Assembly: GCA_017419325.1 (NCBI GenBank)
Contig: JAFOLN010000081.1
Span: forward strand, 1-6,059
DNA length: 6,059 nt
Direction of reading: 5' to 3'
DNA from: Clostridia bacterium
GTDB lineage: Bacteria > Bacillota > Clostridia > Oscillospirales > RGIG577
Below, piece after piece: positions 1 through 5,657 of this stretch. Made by a program: the position numbers and the translations under genes. Each line of letters begins with the position of its first letter. The first letter of the stretch is position 1. Under the pieces are notes generated by a model that did not search any database, was not told the DNA's origin, and saw only the letters and a program-made list of their open reading frames with translations.

Positions 1-32
1 CTTCGCTCAGAATGACATGATGGGGTGACTTC
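1..32 (+). repeat. Dispersed repeat copy 1 (RFAQND/SEAKNL-type), cut by window edge
   Basis: The stretch CTTCGCTCAGAATGACAT and the following GGGGTGACTTC match the copy at 209-256. Over 8-32 against 232-256, 23 of 25 bases agree. A third copy lies inverted at 5886-5931. The full element normally begins with GAGATTCTTCG, so its first part lies outside the window. From memory, this sequence family is scattered in many bacterial genomes and gives spurious small proteins containing EILRFAQND or VILSEAKNL. It is noncoding. Its origin and mobility cannot be settled here. Confidence 0.75.
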
Positions 33-72
33 ATGCGCTGTGTGTGAGCCCAGGTGCGGCTTGGGGACTTTA

Positions 73-177
73 CAATCCCTCCGTCACGCCTTGCGGCGTG
101 CCAGCTTCCGTCCGGGGTCCCCGGAAAATACGCGCAGCGGATTTTTTGGGGTGGTTCAGCAAGGGAGGCTTATTTTG
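73..177. repeat. Nested palindromic repeat element (MITE-like, noncoding)
   Basis: The element opens with CAATCCCTCCGTCACG and closes with AGCAAGGGAGGCTTATTTTGG-like sequence, so CCCTCC (77-82) can pair with GGGAGG (163-168). Inside are at least three hairpins: CACGCC-TTGC-GGCGTG (85-100), TCCGGGG-T-CCCCGGA (111-125), and AAAATACGC-GCA-GCGGATTTT (126-146, imperfect). No open reading frame in it looks like a protein. The termini resemble, from memory, an abundant repeat of gut Clostridia in which CAATCCCTC and AAGGGAGGCTT ends enclose one hairpin. Here an extra pair of hairpins sits between the ends, so the copy may be composite. A GCCTC-TAGCCG-GAGGC hairpin follows at 187-202. Confidence 0.55.
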
Positions 178-208
178 GCAGCCTCGCCTCTAGCCGGAGG
201 CACGATGC

Positions 209-256
209 GTGAGATTCTTCGGCTTGAGCCTCAGAATGACATAAGGGGGTGACTTC
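209..256 (+). repeat. Dispersed repeat copy 2 (RFAQND/SEAKNL-type)
   Basis: This copy runs from GTGAGATTCTTCG through CAGAATGACAT to GGGGGTGACTTC. It agrees with the left-edge copy (1-32) and with the inverted copy at 5886-5931. Its centre differs: where the other copies read CGCTTCGCTCAG or similar, this one has the small palindrome GGCTTGAGCC (221-230), so the internal hairpin has been altered. Immediately after it, CTTCCC (253-258) can pair with GGGAAG (266-271). Chance translation of the plus strand gives REILRLEPQND, a variant of the familiar spurious peptide EILRFAQND. It lies between the nested element at 73-177 and the gdhA terminator. Confidence 0.75.
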
Positions 257-285
257 CCGTCCTGTGGGAAGGCTTTTAAGGCACA

Positions 286-315
286 AAAAAAGAAGCCCGA
301 AAGGGCTTCTTTTTT
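286..315 (-). terminator. Rho-independent terminator of gdhA (bidirectional)
   Basis: The 7-bp GC-containing stem GAAGCCC (292-298) / GGGCTTC (303-309) encloses a four-base loop. It is flanked by A6 on one side and T6 on the other, so the stem can extend to 13 bp. Read on the minus strand, the hairpin follows the gdhA stop codon by about 20 bases and ends in a T-run, as expected for an intrinsic terminator. The symmetry means it would also stop rightward transcription entering from the repeat region. Confidence 0.93.
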
Positions 316-334
316 CGGTTTTTTCTTCTGTGTC

Positions 335-1678
335 TTATATACCCTGTGCCTTCATAGCCTCGGCTACCTTTAAGAAGCCTGCGATGTTCGCGCCTGCCAC
401 GAGGTTGCCTTCCATGCCGTATTCCTTAGCGGCAGCGGCTGCGTTCTTGTAGATGTTTACCATTATGCCGTGGAGTCTTTCGTCAACTTCCTCGAACGTC
501 CAGCTCAGTCTCAGCGAGTTCTGGCTCATTTCGAGACCGCTCGTTGCAACGCCGCCTGCGTTTGCAGCCTTTGCGGGGCCGAAGAGTACGCCGGCCTTCT
601 GGAAGCATTCAACAGCCTCGGGAGTGGAAGGCATGTTAGCGCCCTCTGCAACAGCGTATACGCCGTTTGCAACGAGAGCCTTTGCGCCGTCGAGGTCAAG
701 CTCGTTCTGCGTTGCGCAGGGGAGAGCGATGTCGCACTTAATGGTCCAGATGCCCTTGCAGCCTTCAACGTACTTAGCCGTCTTCTTCTGTGCCGCGTAT
801 TCCTTTATTCTCTTTCTCTCAACTTCCTTTATCTGCTTTACGAGGTCGAGGTCGATGCCGTCCTCGTCAACGATGTAGCCGTTGGAGTCGCTCATAGCGA
901 TTACCTTTGCGCCAAGCTGGGTCGCCTTCTCGACTGCGTATATAGCCACGTTGCCGGAGCCCGATACAACTACCGTAGCGCCCTTGAAGGACTTGCCGGC
1001 AGCCTTGAGCATCTCGTCGGTGAAGTAGCAAAGGCCGTAGCCCGTTGCCTGGGTTCTTGCAAGCGAACCGCCGAAGGAGAGACCCTTGCCGGTGAGCACG
1101 CCTACGAACTCGTCTCTAAGCTTCTTATACTGGCCGAACATATAGCCTATCTCTCTTGCGCCAACGCCGATGTCGCCTGCGGGAACGTCGGTGTCCGCGC
1201 CGATGTACTTCTGGAGCTCGGTCATGAACGCCTGGCAGAAGCGCATAACCTCAGCGTCGCTCTTGCCCTTGGGGTCGAAGTCGCTGCCGCCCTTGCCGCC
1301 GCCCATGGGGAGGGAGGTAAGGCTGTTCTTGAATATCTGCTCGAAGCCTAAAAACTTGATAACGCCCTCGTTTACGGATGGATGGAGTCTTAAGCCGCCC
1401 TTGTAGGGGCCGATGGCGCTGTTGAACTGTACTCTGTAACCCTTGTTTACATGGATCTTGCCTGCGTCGTCCATCCAGGTCACACGGAAGGAAATGGTGC
1501 GCTCAGGCTCTACTATCTGCTCAAGTATGCCTGCTTTAACGAAATCAGGACGCTTCTCGATAACAGGCTCTAAGGATTCGAGCACCTCTTTTACCGCCTG
1601 AAGATATTCTTTCTGATGCGCATTCTTTGCGGCTACGTTCTCGTATACCGACTTTACATATTCATTTTTGAAGCTCAT
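335..1678 (-). CDS. gdhA: NADP-specific glutamate dehydrogenase
   Basis: This cytoplasmic enzyme catalyses 2-oxoglutarate + NH4+ + NADPH to L-glutamate, an entry point for nitrogen assimilation. The 447 residues match the usual length of the hexameric small-subunit family. Visible motifs are GPYKGGLR (90-97), with the substrate-binding lysine K93; LPMGGGKGG (123-131), with the catalytic lysine K129; PAGDIG (166-171), with the catalytic aspartate D169; the Rossmann turn VVSGSGNVA (237-245); and NAGGVATSG-EMSQNS (373-388). The SDS triplet at 263-265, just after the second Rossmann strand, is typical of NADP rather than NAD enzymes (inference from family knowledge). The ATG start is supported by AGGAGG at 1690-1695, 11 bases upstream. 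The gene has its own promoter and terminator, and no frameshift or missing catalytic residue is seen. Confidence 0.97.
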   Translation of the reverse strand: MSFKNEYVKSVYENVAAKNAHQKEYLQAVKEVLESLEPVIEKRPDFVKAGILEQIVEPERTISFRVTWMDDAGKIHVNKGYRVQFNSAIGPYKGGLRLHPSVNEGVIKFLGFEQIFKNSLTSLPMGGGKGGSDFDPKGKSDAEVMRFCQAFMTELQKYIGADTDVPAGDIGVGAREIGYMFGQYKKLRDEFVGVLTGKGLSFGGSLARTQATGYGLCYFTDEMLKAAGKSFKGATVVVSGSGNVAIYAVEKATQLGAKVIAMSDSNGYIVDEDGIDLDLVKQIKEVERKRIKEYAAQKKTAKYVEGCKGIWTIKCDIALPCATQNELDLDGAKALVANGVYAVAEGANMPSTPEAVECFQKAGVLFGPAKAANAGGVATSGLEMSQNSLRLSWTFEEVDERLHGIMVNIYKNAAAAAKEYGMEGNLVAGANIAGFLKVAEAMKAQGI

Positions 1679-1689
1679 ATGTATTGTTT

Positions 1690-1754
1690 CCTCCTAATAT
1701 TTAATTTTAAAAAATACCGATAAATATTATATGCCATTTTATTGCATAGCGCAA
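1690..1754 (-). promoter_or_regulatory. gdhA promoter and ribosome binding site
   Basis: On the minus strand a perfect -10 box TATAAT (1726-1731) lies 17 bases from a weak -35 TTGCGC (1749-1754). A-rich tracts farther upstream (about 1755-1788) could act as an UP element. The likely transcription start is near 1719, giving a leader of about 40 bases with AGGAGG at 1690-1695. Two inverted repeats are possible operators: TTGC-N5-GCAA over the -35 region (1742-1754), and AATATTTA (1696-1703) with TAAATATT (1721-1728), which spans from the -10 box to the ribosome binding site. The second is AT-only and may be chance. No riboswitch is evident. Confidence 0.7.
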
Positions 1755-1788
1755 CATTTTTTTTGATAATTTCGTATTTTTTTGTTTT

Positions 1789-1811
1789 CGGGGTGTAAAC
1801 TCCGATTTTTT
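1789..1811 (+). terminator. Possible rightward terminator hairpin
   Basis: CGGGGT-GTAA-ACTCCG (1789-1804) forms a 6-bp stem on the plus-strand RNA, including one G-U wobble, and is followed by A and T6 (1806-1811). On the minus-strand RNA the same place has an A-C mismatch and no trailing T-run. It therefore fits a terminator for rightward transcripts, not for the lipoprotein gene whose stop codon lies just beyond it. No plus-strand gene is recognised that would need it. It is short and in AT-rich DNA, so chance is a real possibility. Confidence 0.35.
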
Positions 1812-1840
1812 ACCTAAATATTGCAAGTTTTCCGCGGGGC

Positions 1841-2500
1841 TCATTCATTTTTCGGCAGCGGCACGCTCATAATGTACTGCCAGGAGTCAACGCCGTTCGG
1901 ACGGGCGTAAACGTAGCAGATAAGCTCGCAGGAGCCGTCCTCGTTTACATAAAGCCCCTGCGCCTCAACGGAGTCGACGAACTCGCCGTATGTCTCGGCG
2001 GCGAGGCGGTTCGCCTCGTCCATCGCGCCCCAGTAGGTATAGCCGAATATTGTGAACATTTGGTCAAGCTCTACGCGGGAATCGGTGGCCGTGTCGTAAT
2101 TTACGACGTATACTGAGCCGTCGGTGCCGTACATGGGCACGAAGGCCTCGTCTATGCGGATGGACACTATCGTGTCGTAAAGCGCGGTGCGGGGAGTTAT
2201 GTAAATCTCTATGCCCGCGAAGCCGCCGTCTATGGCCGCCTGTATGTCGTCGCCGTAGAAGAGCGTGTTTATCTCATCGTTTATGCTCTTTGCCGCCTCC
2301 GTATCGGGGAGGAGGTTGGGTATCTCGATGTCGAGCTTTATGTCTTCGTTGTCAACGTGCTCCGAAACGGCCATGGAAACGTACTTGTCAATTCCGCTTT
2401 TCGCGGCGTCCGCGCCGCCGTCGCCGTCGGATTTCTGGCAGGCGGTGAATATGCATACGAACATGGCGAGAGCAAGGATAACGGCTGCTGCCTTTTTCAT
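1841..2500 (-). CDS. Predicted secreted lipoprotein, possibly DUF3298/DUF4163-like
   Basis: The 219-residue product starts MKKAAAVILALAMF and has a hydrophobic stretch ending in FTAC, a lipobox with cysteine C21. It is therefore expected to be lipidated and anchored outside the cytoplasmic membrane. A polar Gly/Asp/Ser linker follows (23-36), then one soluble domain. The part IEIPNLLPD-AAKSINDEIN (58-78) and YVVNYDTATDSRVELDQMF (131-149) resemble the pattern of DUF3298/DUF4163 proteins such as RsiV-type extracellular domains: a paired list of helices, then a Tyr/Asn-x-Asp-x-x-Thr-x-x-x-x-x-Leu-x-x-hydrophobic-Phe motif. That link is inference. AAGGAGGAG at 2506-2514 sits just before the ATG. 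The gene follows ddh by 43 bases with no terminator between, so co-transcription is likely. No terminator reading in its own direction follows the stop. Function is unknown. Confidence 0.85.
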   Translation of the reverse strand: MKKAAAVILALAMFVCIFTACQKSDGDGGADAAKSGIDKYVSMAVSEHVDNEDIKLDIEIPNLLPDTEAAKSINDEINTLFYGDDIQAAIDGGFAGIEIYITPRTALYDTIVSIRIDEAFVPMYGTDGSVYVVNYDTATDSRVELDQMFTIFGYTYWGAMDEANRLAAETYGEFVDSVEAQGLYVNEDGSCELICYVYARPNGVDSWQYIMSVPLPKNE

Positions 2501-2543
2501 GTTTTCTCCTCCTTTTTAAAATGAACAAGCGGGGTATCTGTTA

Positions 2544-3533
2544 TCAGAGCATCTTTGCGCGCAGCGTTTCGCCGTCCAGCGGGGAGATGAGCGCGGGCGG
2601 GATGTCGAGAACGCTCTTTGCGCCGAAGTCGCCCTTCTTTGAAAGCCTGTAAGCGGCGCGGGCGTATGCCACAAGCACGCTTGCGGTGAACTCGGGGTTC
2701 GAGTCGAGCTTTAAGGAATATTCGATGATGTGCTTCGACTGCATGTCGGCTCCGGTGCGGCCGCTTCTTATAACGAAGCCGCCGTGGGGCATTGCGCTGT
2801 GGTCGCGCTTTAACTCCTCAAGGGAGATGAAGTGTACGGTGGTGTCGTAGTCGGAGAAGTAGTTGGGCATGTTCTTTATCTCGGCCTCCACCTTTTTGGC
2901 GTCCGCGCCCTCCTTCAGTACGACGAAGCATTCGCGCAGGTGCTTCTCGCGGGTGGTAAGCTCGGGATTTTCGCCGCTCTTTACGGCCTCAAGAGCCGCG
3001 TCCACGGGGATGGTGTACTGCTTTGCGTCGAGGACGCCCTCAACGCGGCGAATCGCGTCGGAGTGGCCCTGGCTTATGCCCTTGCCCCAGAAGGTGTAGT
3101 CCTTGCCGTCGGGCAGGACTGCCGACGCATACACGCGGTTAAGGGAGAAGAGTCCCGGGTCCCAGCCCACGCTTATGATGGAGGTGTGGCCCGTCTCCTT
3201 TGCCGCCGCGTCAACCGAGGCAAAGTATTCGGGGATGCGGGCGTGGGTGTCGAAGCTGTCTATCGTGTTGAAGAGGCGCGCGTATTTGGGGCCCTGTACG
3301 GGCAGGTCGGTGGCAGAGCCGCCGCAGAGTATGAGCACGTCTATTTTGTCTTTATATGAGGCGGCGTCATTAGCCGATGCGACGGTAACGCCCTCTGTGA
3401 GAAGGGAAAGCGAAGCGGGATCGCGGCGCGTAAAGACCGTTGAAAGCTCGCAGTCCGCGTGCTGTCTTACGGCGAGCTCAACGCCCCGCCCTATGTTGCC
3501 ATAGCCTAAAATGCCTATTCTTATTTTTTCCAT
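2544..3533 (-). CDS. ddh: meso-diaminopimelate D-dehydrogenase
   Basis: This cytoplasmic enzyme makes meso-2,6-diaminopimelate in one step from tetrahydrodipicolinate, ammonia and NADPH. It bypasses the succinylase or acetylase branches and supplies lysine and peptidoglycan precursors. The 329 residues are close to the roughly 320 of Corynebacterium Ddh. Motifs follow the family order: nucleotide-binding GYGNIGRG (10-17), TRR (35-37) for the NADP phosphate, GGSATD (71-76), DSFDTH (92-97), SVGWDPGLFSLNR (121-133), FWGKGISQGHSDAIRR (148-163), MPHGGFVIRSG (248-258) and LDSNPEFTAS (276-285). All the segments I associate with substrate binding are present. The ATG follows AGGAGG (3539-3544) by five bases. 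The gene heads a probable ddh-lipoprotein unit, with the orphan gene 143 bases upstream. Confidence 0.97.
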   Translation of the reverse strand: MEKIRIGILGYGNIGRGVELAVRQHADCELSTVFTRRDPASLSLLTEGVTVASANDAASYKDKIDVLILCGGSATDLPVQGPKYARLFNTIDSFDTHARIPEYFASVDAAAKETGHTSIISVGWDPGLFSLNRVYASAVLPDGKDYTFWGKGISQGHSDAIRRVEGVLDAKQYTIPVDAALEAVKSGENPELTTREKHLRECFVVLKEGADAKKVEAEIKNMPNYFSDYDTTVHFISLEELKRDHSAMPHGGFVIRSGRTGADMQSKHIIEYSLKLDSNPEFTASVLVAYARAAYRLSKKGDFGAKSVLDIPPALISPLDGETLRAKML

Positions 3534-3556
3534 AGAAACCTCCTGAAGATTTATTT

Positions 3557-3585
3557 TTTATATATAAATAATAAGCCTGTTTAAA
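3557..3585 (-). promoter_or_regulatory. Probable ddh promoter
   Basis: On the minus strand TTTAAA (3580-3585; 4 of 6 bases of TTGACA) lies 17 bases from TATAAA (3557-3562; 5 of 6 bases of TATAAT). The start of transcription would be near 3550, leaving a very short leader of roughly 17 bases before the ddh start codon. That leaves no room for a lysine riboswitch. The surroundings are AT-rich, so the exact boxes are uncertain. Confidence 0.45.
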
Positions 3586-3592
3586 AACGTAT

Positions 3593-3636
3593 GCCCTGCG
3601 TCCGACGCATGGCGCGAAGCGCACGGGGGCTTTTTT
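3593..3636 (+). repeat. GC-rich multi-hairpin element with T-run (terminator-like, rightward)
   Basis: Outer arms GCCC (3593-3596) and GGGC (3627-3630) enclose two hairpins, TGCGTC-C-GACGCA (3597-3609) and GCGC-GAA-GCGC (3612-3622). T6 follows at 3631-3636. The shape is that of a three-way junction ending in a T-run, so a plus-strand RNA could terminate here. No plus-strand gene is recognised. Alternatively it is a dispersed repeat in the ddh upstream region. It lies upstream of the probable ddh promoter and is much richer in G+C than the sequence on either side. Confidence 0.45.
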
Positions 3637-3641
3637 GTGTC

Positions 3642-3655
3642 CGGGATATATCCCG
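3642..3655. repeat. Perfect 14-bp palindrome in the spacer upstream of ddh
   Basis: CGGGATATATCCCG reads the same on both strands. It lies 21 bases beyond the stop codon of the orphan gene and next to the multi-hairpin element. As DNA it could be a dimeric-protein operator site. As RNA it could form a short stem with a tight AT loop, but no T-run follows on the minus strand, where AAAAAA comes instead. The role is unknown. Confidence 0.4.
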
Positions 3656-3676
3656 TAAATCAGCCTTCTGCCGGTA

Positions 3677-4258
3677 TTATCTGTACTGCATCCGCTTCGA
3701 AGGTCTGTTTTCATATTCCTCGATTTTTTCGGTAATACTTTGAATAATAATATTTCTAATAATATCGGCCTGTCCGGGTCTTTTGTTTTTCTTCTTTAGT
3801 TTACATGAATCGTCTATCCAATAATTAACTGCATCATGAACGGCAGCGCCGCCGTCAATTACAGAACAGGTCACGCCCCTTACGATAATATCCATACGCT
3901 TTTTTGGAATAATGTAATGCTCCGCAATCGCTTCTTCTACGGCAAATAAGCAAAGAAGCCACCGCGCTTTCTCGTTTATAGCGTGGATCATTGAAAGACA
4001 GGTCTGCTCTCCGTACCAGGAAGCATCAACGTGCGAGTCGTTGCGGTGATGCCGCCAAAAATGCCTGCTGGATTCGGCGCAGTAGGGCAAGAAGATATCT
4101 TCATATAAAATCAGGTGCTTCTCTTCAATGCCTTCCTTATCGAGATCGAGGACGCGGTATTCTGAATCCGGGTCATATTTCAGATAAGGAAGCAGTTGAT
4201 CGATCACGGCATAAATTGCGTGATTATCTATAGTCAGGCAATTAAATTCAACACTCAT
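3677..4258 (-). CDS. Unrecognised protein, AT-rich orphan gene
   Basis: I do not recognise this 193-residue protein. It starts MSVEFNCLTIDN. The ATG at 4258 is preferred, with GGGGAAG four bases upstream. The frame can be extended to a TTG at 4279 (200 residues), but that would place the ribosome binding site inside the gene. The protein appears soluble and cytoplasmic, with no signal peptide or clear membrane segment. The middle is rich in His, Trp and Cys (about residues 60-105: YCAESSRHFWRHH, then HVDASWYGEQTC). A hydrophobic helix, WLLCLFAVEEAIAEHYI, spans about 100-116. The C-terminal half is basic (KLKKKNKRPGQ), followed by a likely helix. Its base composition is lower in G+C than its neighbours: hand counts of four 60-base lines gave 16, 24, 22 and 35 G+C, against 38 and 41 in lines from ddh and walJ. 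Transfer from elsewhere is plausible. Confidence 0.75.
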   Translation of the reverse strand: MSVEFNCLTIDNHAIYAVIDQLLPYLKYDPDSEYRVLDLDKEGIEEKHLILYEDIFLPYCAESSRHFWRHHRNDSHVDASWYGEQTCLSMIHAINEKARWLLCLFAVEEAIAEHYIIPKKRMDIIVRGVTCSVIDGGAAVHDAVNYWIDDSCKLKKKNKRPGQADIIRNIIIQSITEKIEEYENRPSKRMQYR

Positions 4259-4329
4259 TTTTCTTCCCCGCTTCCACAAAAAACGATTGATTTAAGCCTT
4301 CATTATGCGTCTTTGGATATTCGGCGGCG

Positions 4330-4384
4330 CGCCTGCCCCGCTGCATCGATATCGGTTTAAAGAGATAACCGGCTAAAGCAGGCG
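4330..4384. repeat. Structured spacer after rlmH (nested inverted repeats)
   Basis: CGCCTGC (4330-4336) pairs with GCAGGCG (4378-4384), and within the loop CGGTT (4353-4357) pairs with AACCG (4367-4371). ATCGATATCG (4345-4354) adds a further near-palindrome. The structure begins 5 bases beyond the rlmH stop codon in the direction of transcription. It has no T-run on the minus strand, so it is not a textbook terminator. It may protect the 3' end of the walJ-rlmH messenger, or be a remnant of a repeat. No promoter for the downstream orphan gene could be identified with confidence; CATAAT near 4300 has no good -35 partner. Confidence 0.35.
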
Positions 4385-4388
4385 GGCG

Positions 4389-4868
4389 CTATTTATGATA
4401 GCTTTCGTGCGCGTTTATCTTGAACGCGCGGTATATCTGCTCCAGAAGCACCACGCGGCAGAGCTGGTGCGGGAGTGTCATCTTTGATACGGAAAGCTTC
4501 AGATGGCTTTTCTTCTTTATCTCCTCGTCAAGCCCGTGGGACGAGCCAATGACGAAATTTATGCGGGACGTGCCGCCCGTCATGAGGTCGGAAAGCCTTG
4601 CGGCCAGCTCCTCGCTTGAAAGCCCGCGTCCCTCAACGCACATGGCGACGGTGTAGCCCTTTGTCATGTGCTTCTCTATCTGCTTCGCCTCGGCCGAAAG
4701 CGCGGCGCGGACGGCGGCGGGGGAGCCTTCGTCCGACAGGCGAACCTCGGGAAGCTCGATTATGTTTATTTTACAGTAGGCGGACAGCCGCTTTTCATAT
4801 TCGCGCACAGCGTCGGCGTAGAATTTTTCGCTCATCCGCCCCAGCGCGATGATGTTTATATGTATCAA
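4389..4868 (-). CDS. rlmH: 23S rRNA (pseudouridine1915-N3)-methyltransferase RlmH
   Basis: RlmH is a SPOUT-class methyltransferase that adds a methyl group from S-adenosylmethionine to N3 of pseudouridine 1915 in helix 69 of 23S rRNA, acting on assembled 70S ribosomes. The 159 residues match the usual 155-160. The N-terminus IHINIIALGRMSEK fits the family pattern KI-IIAVGK. The knot that binds the cofactor is seen in FVIGSSHGL (105-113) and in LSVSKMTLPHQLCR (125-138), followed by VVLLEQIYRAFKI (139-151). The protein ends SYHK, near the usual YHK/YHR end. The start is TTG at 4866-4868, which gives the expected N-terminus and overlaps the walJ stop as TTGA, suggesting translational coupling. 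GAGG within the end of walJ may serve as its ribosome binding site. Confidence 0.96.
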   Translation of the reverse strand: MIHINIIALGRMSEKFYADAVREYEKRLSAYCKINIIELPEVRLSDEGSPAAVRAALSAEAKQIEKHMTKGYTVAMCVEGRGLSSEELAARLSDLMTGGTSRINFVIGSSHGLDEEIKKKSHLKLSVSKMTLPHQLCRVVLLEQIYRAFKINAHESYHK

Positions 4869-5656
4869 ACCGTTATCGCCTCGCTTGTGTATGATGCGGG
4901 GGACACGAAAAGGCGCACGTCATCGCCGTCGGTTACGCCGCACTCCAAAAGTGCCGCCCGCCCCGCGCCGTAGGCGAGGGAGGGAAGGTTGTTCTCCCGC
5001 GAAAGGTGGCCGAGCATCGCCCGCGTTGTGCCCATTTCGACGCTGTGCGCCAAAAACGCGGCGCAGTCGTCGTTCGAGAGGTGCCCGCGCTTTCCCGCGA
5101 CGCGCCTCTTGAGGCTCTGGGGATAGCGGCCCGAGTAGAGCATGTCAAGGTCGTGGTTCGATTCGATGTAGAGCGCGTCGCACCCCGACAGGGCGTTCGC
5201 CACCTCGCGGCTCACATGGCCGAGGTCGGAGGCGTAGCCGAGCGTCTTTAAGGTGTGTCCGTCACGAAAGACGAAGCCAAGCGGGTCGGCCGCGTCGTGG
5301 GGCGTGGAGAACGGGGTGACCTCGATGTCGCCCACCGTGAAGGGCGCGCTGTTCTCTATAAGGCGCGCACCGTGTGATACCTTGTCCGACAGGGGCATGA
5401 AGCTCAAAGTCGCCGGGTTCGCGTAGAGCGGCACGCCGAATTTTCTTACAAGCACGTCGACGCCCTTTACATGGTCGCTGTGCTCGTGGGTTATAAGAAG
5501 CGCGTCGAGCTTGGACGGGTCTTCGCCCAGCTCCCGAAGCGCCTCGGTTATGCGCTTGCAGCTTACGCCCGCGTCCACAAGGATGCGGATGCGTCCGTCC
5601 GTTATAAGTGAGCAGTTTCCCGTGCTGCCGGAAAAAAGGGTGCGAAAGGTCAGCAT
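4865..5656 (-). CDS. walJ: MBL-fold metallohydrolase WalJ (YycJ)
   Basis: This is a 263-residue metallo-beta-lactamase-fold protein of the YycJ/WalJ group, which in Bacillus lies near the walRK two-component genes and rlmH. Its members are thought to be nucleases linked to DNA metabolism and cell-wall or division coordination; the exact substrate here is unknown. Metal-ligand motifs are THEHSDH (56-62), TPHDA (118-122), ASDLGH (142-147), ESNHD (165-169) and GHLSREN (216-222), all in the expected order. The opening FSGSTGNCSLI is characteristic of the group. The ATG start is supported by AGGAGA at 5662-5667. The gene is first in a two-gene unit with rlmH, overlapping it by four bases. The walRK, walH and walI genes are not in the window; upstream is only noncoding repeat sequence. 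Confidence 0.93.
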   Translation of the reverse strand: MLTFRTLFSGSTGNCSLITDGRIRILVDAGVSCKRITEALRELGEDPSKLDALLITHEHSDHVKGVDVLVRKFGVPLYANPATLSFMPLSDKVSHGARLIENSAPFTVGDIEVTPFSTPHDAADPLGFVFRDGHTLKTLGYASDLGHVSREVANALSGCDALYIESNHDLDMLYSGRYPQSLKRRVAGKRGHLSNDDCAAFLAHSVEMGTTRAMLGHLSRENNLPSLAYGAGRAALLECGVTDGDDVRLFVSPASYTSEAITV

Positions 5657-5657
5657 T

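Noticed and set aside
25..252. Small plus-strand frame at the left edge
   Set aside because: It runs through palindromic repeats and ends in the repeat copy at 209-256. The translation looks random.
470..1351. Long plus-strand open frame (293 codons) opposite gdhA
   Set aside because: It lies wholly antisense to a perfectly conserved glutamate dehydrogenase, has no ribosome binding site and its translation resembles no protein family. It arises from codon bias of the real gene.
2832..3359. Plus-strand open frame of 175 codons opposite ddh
   Set aside because: Antisense shadow of ddh, whose motifs are all intact. No independent coding signal.
3534..3676. Lysine riboswitch or T-box upstream of ddh
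   Set aside because: The probable promoter leaves only a very short leader, the spacer is too short for a lysine riboswitch, and no T-box sequence is seen.
4259..4279. Longer version of the orphan gene starting at TTG 4279
   Set aside because: The ATG at 4258 has GGGGAAG at suitable spacing, and the extra seven codons encode that same purine-rich stretch, so it is more likely the ribosome binding site.
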